DNA from: Pseudorhodoferax sp047601025
GTDB lineage: Bacteria; Pseudomonadota; Gammaproteobacteria; Burkholderiales; Burkholderiaceae_C
Direction: 5' to 3'
NCBI RefSeq assembly: GCF_047601025.1
Contig: NZ_JASGJZ010000001.1
Location: forward strand, 1,240,001 to 1,304,000
Length of the DNA: 64,000 nucleotides
The notes below the pieces were generated by a model. It made no database searches and was not told where the DNA came from. It saw nothing but the letters and a program-made list of their open reading frames with translations. The position numbers and the translations under genes were made by a program. Below, piece by piece: positions 42,652 through 51,786 of this stretch (its first letter is position 1; every line of letters starts with the position of its first letter).

Positions 42652-45600
42652 ATGCACGCCATCCTGGAACACGTGGGCCACGACCTCCTGTGCCGCACCG
42701 CAGGCGCGGCACCGGCCGAATGCCGCATCGACGGCGAAGCCCTGGGTCCCGCCCTGCGCGACATCGCGCAAGGCTATGACCACGCCGTGCGCAGCGGCGA
42801 CGACGATGCACTCGCGGCGCTGGGCCAGGCGCTGTTCCAGTGGCTCGACCCGTCCGGATGGGCCAGCGCCTGGGCAGCCGGCACCGGCCCGCGCAGCCTG
42901 GAAATCCGGGTGACCCAGCCGGCCGATCCGCTGGCCACCGCGCTGCTGGATGCCCCGTGGGAGCTGCTGGCCCAGCCCGGCCAGGGCTTCCTGGCGGACG
43001 ACGCGACGCAGCTGTACGAACTGGCGCGCCGCATCGGCACGCCCGATCGGCCGGCCGCGACGCCGCACGGCGACCTGCAGCTGATGTTCATGGCCGCGGC
43101 GCCGGCCGGCGAGCACGAACTCGACTTCGAAGCCGAAGAGGGCGCGATCCTCGACGCCACGCAGCGCCTGCCGCTGCACCTGGTGGTCGAAGAGAGCGGC
43201 AGCGCCGCGCTGCTGGCCGAGCGGCTGCAGCTCGAAGGCCCGTTCGAGGCGCTGCACCTGTCGTGCCACGGCGAGATCGACGCCCAGCGCGGCCCGTTCC
43301 TGGCGCTGGAGGACGAGGACGGCAGCATGCTGCCGTGCTTCGCCGGCGAACTGGCCGGCCATCTGGCCGGCGCGGACGGCGCGAACGGCATGCCGCTGGT
43401 GTTCCTGTCGGCCTGCCGCACCGCCGAACAGACGGCCGGGCCCGGCACGGCGGCGCGGCCGAACGAACCCTTCGTGCGCAACCTCGTGCGCGCCGGCGTG
43501 CTGAACGTTCTGGGCTGGGACGGCTCGGTCTACGACCGCGATGCGGCCGACTTCGCCCGGAGCTTCTACAGCGCGCTGGCAGGCTACGCACCCGTGGCGC
43601 ACGCTGCCGCGCAGGCACGCCGGCAGTTGCGCCAGCACAACCTGGCCGACCCGCGGCAGGGCCGCCACTGGCACCTGGCACGGCTGTACCTGGGCCCACA
43701 GGGCGGCGGCGCGCTGGCCGCGCGCGGCGGAGCCCGGCGCCACCTGGCCAGCACCAGCCACCAGGACCAGTTCCTCGACGCACGCAGGGAAGTGCCCGTG
43801 GCCAGCCGCAGCGCCTTCGTCGGCCGGCGCCGCGCCCTGCAGGCCGTGCGGCGCGCCTTCGCCGCCGACGGGCATCCCGGCGTGCTGGTGCACGGCATCG
43901 GCAACATCGGCAAATCCAGCTTCGCGCACCGGCTGGCGACGCGCATGACCGGCCACAAGACGGTCGTCGTGTTCCGGCACTACGACGCGCCGGCTGTGCT
44001 CGACCGCCTGCTCGACGCGCTGCCGCCAGCGGAGCGGCAGGCCAGGCGCCAGCAATGGCGCGCCGCGGTCACTGCCGACGCCACGCTGCTGGCCGACGCA
44101 CTGGAAGACCTGCTCGCCGGCCCGTTCGATGCGGCCCCGGTGCTGCTGGTCATCGACGACCTGGAGCAGATCCTGGAAATGCCAGCACCCGACGACAGCG
44201 CCGCGGACGTGACCGTGCGACCGGCCTTCGCCGCCACGCTCGCCGCCGTGCTGGGCGCGTTCGCGCGGGTGCGCTCGCGCTCGCGGCTGCTGCTGACCAG
44301 CCGCTACCGCTTCCGCCTGGTCGATGCCCGGGGCCAGGACCTGGCGGCCGCGCTCACGGCGCAGCCGCTGCTGCCGATGAACACGACCGAGCGCCGCAAG
44401 CAGATGCGCGCGGCCGCGCCAGCCGACGTGCTCGGCACACTCGATCCGGACCTGCTGCAGCGCGCGCTGGACGCTGCCGACGGCAACCCGGGCCTGCAGG
44501 ACACGCTGACCAAGCCGCTGCTGGCCGGCGAGAGCGGGGCCGCACGCCAAGCCATCGCGGCCATCGAACGCCTGCAGCGCGACGGCGTCGCGCCGGACCT
44601 GCTGGCCGCGCTGGTGGCCGAAGGCGCCGCGGCCGACACGCGCAATGCGCTGCAAGCCTTCCTGCACCGCATGGCCTTCGGCGTCTACCAGGCCGCCCTG
44701 AGCCCGGCGCAGGCCCGCTATCTGGCCGCGGCGCGCAGCTTCGCGCCGGGGCTCGCCATCCCGGCACCGGCGCTGGATGCCGCGGCCGCCGCCCTCGGCG
44801 TGAACGCGCCCGCAGCCGCGCGCCAACGCCTGCTGTCGCTGGGCCTGCTCGACGACTGGGGCATCGAGCGCGCCACGCCACACGCTGCGGCCAACCCGCT
44901 GGCCCGCCCGCTCGTCCCGGAACCCTCCGAAGCGCAAGCGCAGGCAGCCGCCCAGGCTGCCGTGCCCTGGCTGTACCGCGCCTGGAGCGAGAGCGGCGGC
45001 TGGCTGGCGCCCGGCGCGCGCGGCTGCGAACTGTGCCGCCTCGCGCTGCTGGCGCCCGAAGCCGATGCCGCGGTGCTGGACACCGCGGCCACGTCGGCCG
45101 CCCGTTACATGCATGACGCCCTACACGCCACAGCGGCGGCCATCCGGACACTGCTGCAGCCTACGCTCGCGCGGCTGCAGCAGCAGGGTTGCCGGCCGTC
45201 CACGGCGCTCGCGCACATCTGCTTCGACTGCGCCGAACGGGCCGGCGACCCGGAACTGCAGCGCGCAGCGCTCGAACGCCTGCGCGACATCGATGTACAG
45301 GACCCGATGGCCGCCGGCGCCAGCCTGGTGCGGCTCGCAGGCGCCAGCCAGAGGAGCGGCCAGACCGCGGAAGCCGAACAGTATCTGCATGACGCCTGCA
45401 GGCACTTCCAAGCCATCAGTGCCGAGCGTGAACTGGCGATCGCACGGGGCCAGGTCGCCGACATCCTGCAGGCCCGCGGACAGCTCGACGAGGCTCTGCG
45501 CATCCGACAGCACGAACAGCTGCCCGTCTACGAGCGGCTGGGCGACGTGCGCACCGAGGCCATCACCCTAGGCAAGGTCGCCGACATCCTGCAGGACCGC

Positions 45601-47352
45601 GGACAGCTCGACGAGGCCCTGCGCATCCGACAGCACGAAGAACTGCCCGTCTACGAGCGGCTGGGCGACGTGCGCGCCAAGGCCGTCACCATGGGCCGGG
45701 TCGCCGACATCCTGCAGGCCCGCGGACAGCTCGATGAGGCCCTGCACATCCGACAGCACGACGAGCTGCCCGTCTACGAGCGGCTGGGCGACGTGCGCGA
45801 GAAGGCCGTCACCATGGGCAAGGTCGCCGACATCCTGCAGGACCGCGGACAGCTCGACGAGGCCCTGCGCATCCGACAGCACGAAGAACTGCCCGTCTAC
45901 GAGCGGCTGGGCGACGTGCGCGAGAAGGCCGTCACCATGGGCAAGGTCGCCGACATCCTGCAGGACCGCGGACAGCTCGACGAGGCCCTGCGCATCCGAC
46001 AGCACGACGAGCTGCCCGTCTACGAGCGGCTGGGCGACGTGCGCACCGAGGCCATCACCCGAGGAAAGGTCGCCGACATCCTGCAGGCCCGCGGACAGCT
46101 CGACGAGGCCCTGCGCATCCGACAGCACGAAGAACTGCCCGTCTACGAGCGGCTGGGCGACGTGCGCGCCAAGGCCATCGCCATGGGCCGGGTCGCCGAC
46201 ATCCTGCAGGCCCGCGGGCAGCTCGACGAGGCCCTGCGCATCCGACAGCACGAAGAACTGCCCGTCTACGAGCGGCTGGGCGACGTGCGCGAGAAGGCCG
46301 TCACCATGGGCAAGGTCGCCGACATCCTGCAGGCCCGCGGGCAGCTCGACGAGGCCCTGCGCATCCGACAGCACGAACAGCTGCCCGTCTACGAGCGGCT
46401 GGGCGACGTGCGCGCCAAGGCCATCGCCATGGGCCGGGTCGCCGACATCCTGCAGGACCGCGGACAGCTTGACGAGGCCCTGCGCATCCGACAGCACGAA
46501 CAGCTGCCCGTCTACGAGCGGCTGGGCGACGTGCGCGCCAAGGCCATCGCCATGGGCCGGGTCGCCGACATCCTGCAGGACCGCGGACAGCTCGACGAGG
46601 CCCTGCGCATCCGACAGCATGAACAGCTGCCCGTCTACGAGCGGCTGGGCGACGTGCGCGCCAAGGCCATCACCCGAGGAAAGGTCGCCGACATCCTGCA
46701 GGCCCGCGGACAGCTCGACGAGGCCCTGCGCATCCGACAGCACGAAGAACTGCCCGTCTACGAGCGGCTGGGCGACGTGCGCGAGAAGGCCATCGCCATG
46801 GGCAAGGTCGCTGACATCCTGCAGGCCCGCGGACAGCTCGACGAGGCCCTGCGCATCCGACAGCACGAACAGCTGTCCGTCTACGAGCGGCTGGGCGACG
46901 TGCGCGAGAAGGCCATCGCCATGGGCCAGGTCGCCGACATCCTGCAGGACCGCGGACAGTTCGACGAGGCCCTGCGCATCCACGAGGAGCGGCTGCCCGT
47001 CCTGACCCGGCTGGGCGATGCCGCCGGCATCGCCCAGGCCCACTACGCGATCGCCGGCGTCCTGCTGGCCCGCGGCGACCACGAGCACGGAGCCCTGCAG
47101 CAGGTCCACGACCACCTGGCGCAGGCGTTTTCGATCAGCATGCAGACCGGTCGGGTCAATGCCATCGGCGCCATCGGCGTACTGCTCGCGCAGGTGCTGG
47201 CCATGGGCGGAGAGCTCCAGCAAGCACTCGAAGTCCTGTCCGCAGCCGATGCCGCGTACCGGCGATTGGATGACGCGCCAGCCCTGTCACTGGTCGCCGA
47301 ACTGCGCCAGACGATCGACGCCCTGGCCGATGCCTCGGGGCTGTCGGAATGA
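42652..47352 (+). CDS. CHAT protease-STAND NTPase-TPR repeat protein
   Basis: 1566 residues. An N-terminal CHAT (caspase-like) domain, about 110-360, shows the catalytic dyad H206 (SCHGE) and C255 (LSACRTAE). A STAND/NB-ARC-type ATPase follows: Walker A GIGNIGKSS at 415-423 with K421, Walker B LLVIDDLEQ with D502-D503, and SRYRF downstream. From about 880 it is helical, and residues 933-1424 are twelve near-identical 41-residue TPR-like units plus one divergent unit. The architecture is that of a signal-transducing protease switched on by ligand at the repeats, as in NLR-like bacterial conflict proteins. The ATG at 42652 (MHAILEHVGHDLL) is chosen; upstream residues are low complexity. The substrate is unknown. 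Confidence 0.88.
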   Translation: MHAILEHVGHDLLCRTAGAAPAECRIDGEALGPALRDIAQGYDHAVRSGDDDALAALGQALFQWLDPSGWASAWAAGTGPRSLEIRVTQPADPLATALLDAPWELLAQPGQGFLADDATQLYELARRIGTPDRPAATPHGDLQLMFMAAAPAGEHELDFEAEEGAILDATQRLPLHLVVEESGSAALLAERLQLEGPFEALHLSCHGEIDAQRGPFLALEDEDGSMLPCFAGELAGHLAGADGANGMPLVFLSACRTAEQTAGPGTAARPNEPFVRNLVRAGVLNVLGWDGSVYDRDAADFARSFYSALAGYAPVAHAAAQARRQLRQHNLADPRQGRHWHLARLYLGPQGGGALAARGGARRHLASTSHQDQFLDARREVPVASRSAFVGRRRALQAVRRAFAADGHPGVLVHGIGNIGKSSFAHRLATRMTGHKTVVVFRHYDAPAVLDRLLDALPPAERQARRQQWRAAVTADATLLADALEDLLAGPFDAAPVLLVIDDLEQILEMPAPDDSAADVTVRPAFAATLAAVLGAFARVRSRSRLLLTSRYRFRLVDARGQDLAAALTAQPLLPMNTTERRKQMRAAAPADVLGTLDPDLLQRALDAADGNPGLQDTLTKPLLAGESGAARQAIAAIERLQRDGVAPDLLAALVAEGAAADTRNALQAFLHRMAFGVYQAALSPAQARYLAAARSFAPGLAIPAPALDAAAAALGVNAPAAARQRLLSLGLLDDWGIERATPHAAANPLARPLVPEPSEAQAQAAAQAAVPWLYRAWSESGGWLAPGARGCELCRLALLAPEADAAVLDTAATSAARYMHDALHATAAAIRTLLQPTLARLQQQGCRPSTALAHICFDCAERAGDPELQRAALERLRDIDVQDPMAAGASLVRLAGASQRSGQTAEAEQYLHDACRHFQAISAERELAIARGQVADILQARGQLDEALRIRQHEQLPVYERLGDVRTEAITLGKVADILQDRGQLDEALRIRQHEELPVYERLGDVRAKAVTMGRVADILQARGQLDEALHIRQHDELPVYERLGDVREKAVTMGKVADILQDRGQLDEALRIRQHEELPVYERLGDVREKAVTMGKVADILQDRGQLDEALRIRQHDELPVYERLGDVRTEAITRGKVADILQARGQLDEALRIRQHEELPVYERLGDVRAKAIAMGRVADILQARGQLDEALRIRQHEELPVYERLGDVREKAVTMGKVADILQARGQLDEALRIRQHEQLPVYERLGDVRAKAIAMGRVADILQDRGQLDEALRIRQHEQLPVYERLGDVRAKAIAMGRVADILQDRGQLDEALRIRQHEQLPVYERLGDVRAKAITRGKVADILQARGQLDEALRIRQHEELPVYERLGDVREKAIAMGKVADILQARGQLDEALRIRQHEQLSVYERLGDVREKAIAMGQVADILQDRGQFDEALRIHEERLPVLTRLGDAAGIAQAHYAIAGVLLARGDHEHGALQQVHDHLAQAFSISMQTGRVNAIGAIGVLLAQVLAMGGELQQALEVLSAADAAYRRLDDAPALSLVAELRQTIDALADASGLSE
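45448..46923 (+). repeat. Twelve tandem 123-bp TPR-coding units
   Basis: Twelve in-register 123-bp units (41 residues each) start at 45448, 45571, 45694 and so on to 46801, with a thirteenth divergent unit from 46924. The core VADILQ-RGQLDEAL-IRQH and LPVYERLGDVR is almost invariant at DNA level. Differences cluster at residue 2 (Q/K/R), residue 9 (A/D), residues 23-24 (EQ/EE/DE) and residues 36-41. Such identity implies recent amplification or gene conversion. Copy number may vary between strains and be collapsed in short-read assemblies. Confidence 0.97.
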
Positions 47353-47377
47353 CTGCAGCGGATACGCTCGTGATGCT

Positions 47378-48076
47378 TCAGCCCGCCAGCGCCTCGCGCA
47401 TCCTCCCGATCACGGCCCTGTAATCTTTCTGCCCGAAGATGGCGCTGCCCGCCACGAAGGTGTCGGCGCCGGCCGCGGCGACGCGGGCGATGTTGTCGGC
47501 CTTGATGCCGCCGTCCACCTCCAGGCGGATGTCCTTGCCGCTGGCGTCGATGCGTTGTCTCACCAGTTCGATCTTGCGCAGCGCGCTGTCGATGAAGGCC
47601 TGGCCGCCGAAGCCGGGGTTCACGCTCATGACCAGCACCAGATCCAGGTCTTCCAGCACCCAGTCCAGCACGTCCAGCGGCGCGGCCGGGTTGAACACCA
47701 GGCCGGCCCGGCAGCCGGCCGCGCGGATCGCCTGGATGCTGCGGTGCACGTGGGTGCTGGCGTCGGGGTGGAAGCTGATCAGGTCGGCGCCGGCCTCGGC
47801 GAAGGCGGCGGCCAGCGCGTCCACCGGCTGGACCATCAGGTGCACGTCGATCGGCACGGGCGTGCCGTCGGCCTGCCGGCACAGCGGCTTGAGCGCCTTG
47901 CAGATCATCGGGCCGAAGGTCAGGTTGGGCACGTAGTGGTTGTCCATCACGTCGAAATGGATCCAGTCGGCGCCGGCGGCGATGACGTCGGCGACCTCCG
48001 CGCCGAGCCGCGTGAAATCGGCGGACAGCAGCGAGGGGGCGATGCGATGGGTGGGGCGGCGGGTCGAGGGGCTCAT
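47378..48076 (-). CDS. rpe: Ribulose-phosphate 3-epimerase
   Basis: 232 residues. It interconverts ribulose-5-phosphate and xylulose-5-phosphate in the pentose phosphate and Calvin pathways. Diagnostic segments are IAPSLLSADF, HFDVMDNHYVPNL, DVHLMVQPV, VLVMSVNPGFGGQ and LEVDGGI, containing the metal ligands. The ATG at 48076 is used; further upstream the frame overlaps apaG. It is convergent with the CHAT gene (25 bases) and divergent from apaG (66 bases). In relatives it directly precedes gph and trpE. Confidence 0.98.
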   Translation of the reverse strand: MSPSTRRPTHRIAPSLLSADFTRLGAEVADVIAAGADWIHFDVMDNHYVPNLTFGPMICKALKPLCRQADGTPVPIDVHLMVQPVDALAAAFAEAGADLISFHPDASTHVHRSIQAIRAAGCRAGLVFNPAAPLDVLDWVLEDLDLVLVMSVNPGFGGQAFIDSALRKIELVRQRIDASGKDIRLEVDGGIKADNIARVAAAGADTFVAGSAIFGQKDYRAVIGRMREALAG

Positions 48077-48142
48077 GGGCGGGCATTTTCCCCGAGCCGG
48101 GTATTGCAGGGCGCCGCGGGGGCAGCAGTTAGGATGCCGGCC

Positions 48143-48526
<384 letters not shown>

Positions 48527-48536
48527 TCCCGCCGCG

Positions 48537-50567
48537 ATGCAGGACATCAACCGCATCCTCGATGCGCTGGACCCGTCGGCGCCGCTGGCGCAGCGCCACA
48601 TCTGGCTGATCGGCGTGCTCGACTGGGTGCGCGGCGACGGCCGGTCGGTGCCGGCCGCGGTCAGCCGCGTGCAGTTCCTGGTCGAGGCGCTGGAGGCGCG
48701 GCCCGAGCTGCTGCCGCGCCTGCGCGCCTGGTGGCGCACCATGGTGCTGACGGTGGACTTCTCGGTGCTGCTGGGCGACCACGGCTTCGCGCCGCGCACG
48801 GCCTTCTTCAGCGAGCTGTCCGAGCGGCTGCGCCGCAAGCTGCTGCCGGGCACGCCGGAGACGGTGGACGCCTCGGCGCTGTTCTCGCTGGCGTTCCCGC
48901 ACCGCCTCGACGGCGCCTGGCTGGCCGCGCTGGACGAGCCGCTGCTGCGGCGGCTGGCCGTGCAGCTGTCCGACCCGGACGACCCGCGCAAGCCGCCCTG
49001 GCAGAACATCGTGCTCGACGCCATCACCTACTGCGCGGGCCAGATCCAGGCCAACGGCTTCGCGCCCGAGTTGCGCCTGCGCATGGGCGAGAAGGCGCGC
49101 GCGGACCGGGCCTTCCACCAGCTCGTCGGCGACGTGGACCAGCTCGCGCGCGCGGTGCGCCAGACCGCCTCGCAGGAGGCCGTGGACGCCGCGGCCCAGC
49201 AGCTGCGCGAGCGGCTGGAGTCCTGCCGCCAGGCGGTGGGCGACGTCTACGCCCACCTGGACGAGAACGGCATCTCGGTCGGCGTGGTGTTCCGGCTGCG
49301 CCAGCTGCGCGAGCGCATCCTGCGCGTGCGCGACCTGCTGGACATGCTGCTGGGCGGGCGGCCGCTGGCCAGCGGCGCGCGGCTGATCGCGCGCATGGCC
49401 CAGGCCGAGCAGGACAAGCGCAGCGTGCGCGCGCTGGTGCGCGCCAACTCCTCGCTGCTGGCGGCCAAGGTGGCCGAGCGCAGCGCCGAGACCGGCGAGC
49501 ACTACATCACGCGCGACGCGGCCAGCTACCTGCGGATGCTGCGCAAGGCCGCCGGCGGCGGCGTGCTGACCAGCGTCACCGTGCTGCTGAAGTTCAGCAT
49601 CGTCGCCCTGGGCCTGCCGGCGTTCTGGGGCGGCTTCTGGTCCGGGCTGGCCTACGCGGCCAGCTTCGTGCTGATCCAGCTGCTGCACTGCACGCTGGCG
49701 ACCAAGCAGCCGGCCATGACGGCGCCGGCGATGGCGGCCCGGCTGAAGGACCTGAGCGGCGACGCGGTCGTGTGCTTCGTCGACGAGATCACCCATCTCA
49801 CGCGCTCGCAGGTGGCGGCCGTGCTGGGCAACGTGCTGCTGGTGGTGCCGGCGGTGCTGGGCCTGAGCCTACTGATGCAGCGCGCGCTGGGCCATCCGAT
49901 GATCGACGCCGCGGGCGCGCACTACGTGCTGCATGCGCTGGACCTGCGCGGCCCGACCGCGCTGTACGCGGCCTTCACCGGCGTGCTGCTGTTCGCGGCC
50001 AGCATCGTCGCCGGCTGGGTGGAGAACTGGTTCGTGCTGCACCGGCTGGACTCGGCGCTGCGCTACAACCCGCGCATCACGCGCGTGCTGGGCGTGCAGC
50101 GCGCGGCGCGCTGGGCCGGCTTCATGCGCGAGAACGTGTCGGGCTTCGCCAGCAACATCAGCCTGGGCCTGATGCTGGGGCTGGTGCCGGCGTTCGCGGC
50201 CTTCTTCGGCCTGGCGCTGGACGTGCGGCACGTCACGCTGTCGGCCGGCCAGCTGGCCGCGGCCGTGGCGGCGCTGGGCTGGGAGGTGCTGCGCCAGCCC
50301 GCGTTCTGGTGGTGCGCGGCGGCGATCCCGGCGATCGGCGCGCTGAACCTGGCGGTCAGCTTCTACCTGGCGTTCCGCGTGGCGGCGCGCGCCCACAACG
50401 TCAGCGGCGTGGACCGCGCGCGCATCTACGCAGCCATCCGCTCGCGGCTGCGCCGCCGGCCGCTGCAGTTCTTCCTGCCGCTGCGCAGCGCCACCGCGGC
50501 GGCCCACGACGACGCGACGAGGAGACCAGGAAACGATGCAGGCATTGCTGAGCTCGTGGAACGCTGA
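48537..50567 (+). CDS. SpecificRecomb family (Gcr-like) membrane protein
   Basis: 676 residues. Pfam calls this family 'site-specific recombinase' after Neisseria Gcr, but the sequence looks like a membrane protein. A soluble N-terminal half (about 1-340) is followed by at least six hydrophobic segments, such as VTVLLKFSIVALGLPAFWGG and LGNVLLVVPAVLGLSLLM. No tyrosine or serine recombinase motif is visible, so the recombinase name should not be trusted. It starts ten bases after apaG, and its end overlaps the antiporter gene by 32 bases, so the genes are coupled. Confidence 0.8.
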   Translation: MQDINRILDALDPSAPLAQRHIWLIGVLDWVRGDGRSVPAAVSRVQFLVEALEARPELLPRLRAWWRTMVLTVDFSVLLGDHGFAPRTAFFSELSERLRRKLLPGTPETVDASALFSLAFPHRLDGAWLAALDEPLLRRLAVQLSDPDDPRKPPWQNIVLDAITYCAGQIQANGFAPELRLRMGEKARADRAFHQLVGDVDQLARAVRQTASQEAVDAAAQQLRERLESCRQAVGDVYAHLDENGISVGVVFRLRQLRERILRVRDLLDMLLGGRPLASGARLIARMAQAEQDKRSVRALVRANSSLLAAKVAERSAETGEHYITRDAASYLRMLRKAAGGGVLTSVTVLLKFSIVALGLPAFWGGFWSGLAYAASFVLIQLLHCTLATKQPAMTAPAMAARLKDLSGDAVVCFVDEITHLTRSQVAAVLGNVLLVVPAVLGLSLLMQRALGHPMIDAAGAHYVLHALDLRGPTALYAAFTGVLLFAASIVAGWVENWFVLHRLDSALRYNPRITRVLGVQRAARWAGFMRENVSGFASNISLGLMLGLVPAFAAFFGLALDVRHVTLSAGQLAAAVAALGWEVLRQPAFWWCAAAIPAIGALNLAVSFYLAFRVAARAHNVSGVDRARIYAAIRSRLRRRPLQFFLPLRSATAAAHDDATRRPGNDAGIAELVER

Positions 50568-51786
50568 GGCCGGCCCCGGCCTGACGACGCTGGCCTGGTC
50601 GCTGGTGCTGGCCGCGGCGGCGGCGGCCGGCTACCTGGTGCAGCGCTACAGCGGCCTGCCCAAGGTGGCGGGCTATTCGGTGGTGGGGGGCGTGGCCGGC
50701 TTCTTCGGCTTCGCCGACGCGGCCTGGCCGCTGGCCGGCAACGCGCTGTTCCTGCTGGAGATCGGCATGGCGGTGGTGCTGTTCGAGGCCGGCGCGCGCA
50801 TCTCGCTGCGCTGGTTCCGCCACAACCCGATGGTGCTGGTGCAGTCGCTGGCCGAGTCGGTGCTGACCTTCGTCGCCGTGTACTGGCTGCTGCGCCGCTT
50901 CGGCGTGGACGAGGGCGCGGCCGAGCCGCTGGCCGTCGTGGCCGTGGCGGCCTCGCCGGCGGTGCTGACGCGCGTGGTGATGGACGCGCGCGCCGCCGGC
51001 CCGGTGACCGAGCGGGCCATCGTGCTGTCCACGCTGTCCACGCTGTACGCGCTGACCCTCGGCGGCGCGCTGGCCGGCCTGATCGACGGCGGCCAGCGCA
51101 CCGGCGTGGCCGAGTCGATCGCGCCGGTGGTCGTCCTGCTGGCGCTGTCGCTGGTGGTGGCGGCGCTGCTGGGCCTGGCCATGCGCGCGGCGCTGCACGT
51201 GATGAGCCCGGCCAGCGAGAACACCTCGATGCTGCTGCTGGCGCTGATCGCGGCCAGCACCGCGCTGGCCGCGCTGGTCGGCGGCTCGGCGCCGCTGTCG
51301 GCGCTGCTGGCGGGGCTGCTGCTCAAGCAGCTGAACCCGCGGCCCTGGGTCTGGCCGCGCCAGCTGGGCACGGCGGCGGCGATGCTGACGATGCTGATGT
51401 TCGTGCTGGTGTCCACGGTGGCGGCCGGCACGGTGTGGACGTCCGCCAGCGCGGCGCTGGTGTTCGGCGTGGTGGCGGTGCGCCTGGCCGCCAAGGTGGC
51501 GGGCACGGTGGTGGCGAGCCCGGGCAGCGGCCTGCGGCTGTCGCAGGCGCTGTGGACCGGCTGCGCGATGTCGCCGATGTCGGCCGTGGCGCTGCTGCTG
51601 GCCTCGCAGTTCGCGCTGGCGTCCGAGGCGCACCGCGCCACGATCGCCGGCGTGGCGCTGCCGGCCATCCTGATGATGGAGGTGGTGGGCGCGGTGATCG
51701 CCACGCTGGCGCTGCAGCGCGCCGGCGAGAGCGCGCGCCTGGCCGAGCGCGAGGCCAACGACAGCGGGCGCGGAGGCCTGGAATGA
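50536..51786 (+). CDS. CPA2-family Na+/H+ (cation:proton) antiporter
   Basis: 416 residues, about 12 hydrophobic segments and little else, with no C-terminal TrkA-N/RCK domain. The segments LFLLEIGMAVVLFEAGARIS and VAVAASPAVLTRVVMDARA correspond to the unwound ion-binding helices of CPA2 exchangers. It would exchange a monovalent cation for protons in the inner membrane. The ATG at 50536 follows AGGAAAC within the end of the upstream gene. The stop overlaps the ybdK start by four bases (ATGA). Confidence 0.85.
   Translation: MQALLSSWNAEAGPGLTTLAWSLVLAAAAAAGYLVQRYSGLPKVAGYSVVGGVAGFFGFADAAWPLAGNALFLLEIGMAVVLFEAGARISLRWFRHNPMVLVQSLAESVLTFVAVYWLLRRFGVDEGAAEPLAVVAVAASPAVLTRVVMDARAAGPVTERAIVLSTLSTLYALTLGGALAGLIDGGQRTGVAESIAPVVVLLALSLVVAALLGLAMRAALHVMSPASENTSMLLLALIAASTALAALVGGSAPLSALLAGLLLKQLNPRPWVWPRQLGTAAAMLTMLMFVLVSTVAAGTVWTSASAALVFGVVAVRLAAKVAGTVVASPGSGLRLSQALWTGCAMSPMSAVALLLASQFALASEAHRATIAGVALPAILMMEVVGAVIATLALQRAGESARLAEREANDSGRGGLE

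Noticed and set aside
45448..46923. CRISPR-like tandem array
   Set aside because: Units are 123 bp, contiguous, in frame and encode TPR helices; there are no unique spacers or cas genes.
48537..50567. Site-specific recombinase as evidence of a mobile element
   Set aside because: The family name is historical; the sequence is a multi-span membrane protein with no recombinase active site, and no attachment sites or integrase genes were found.
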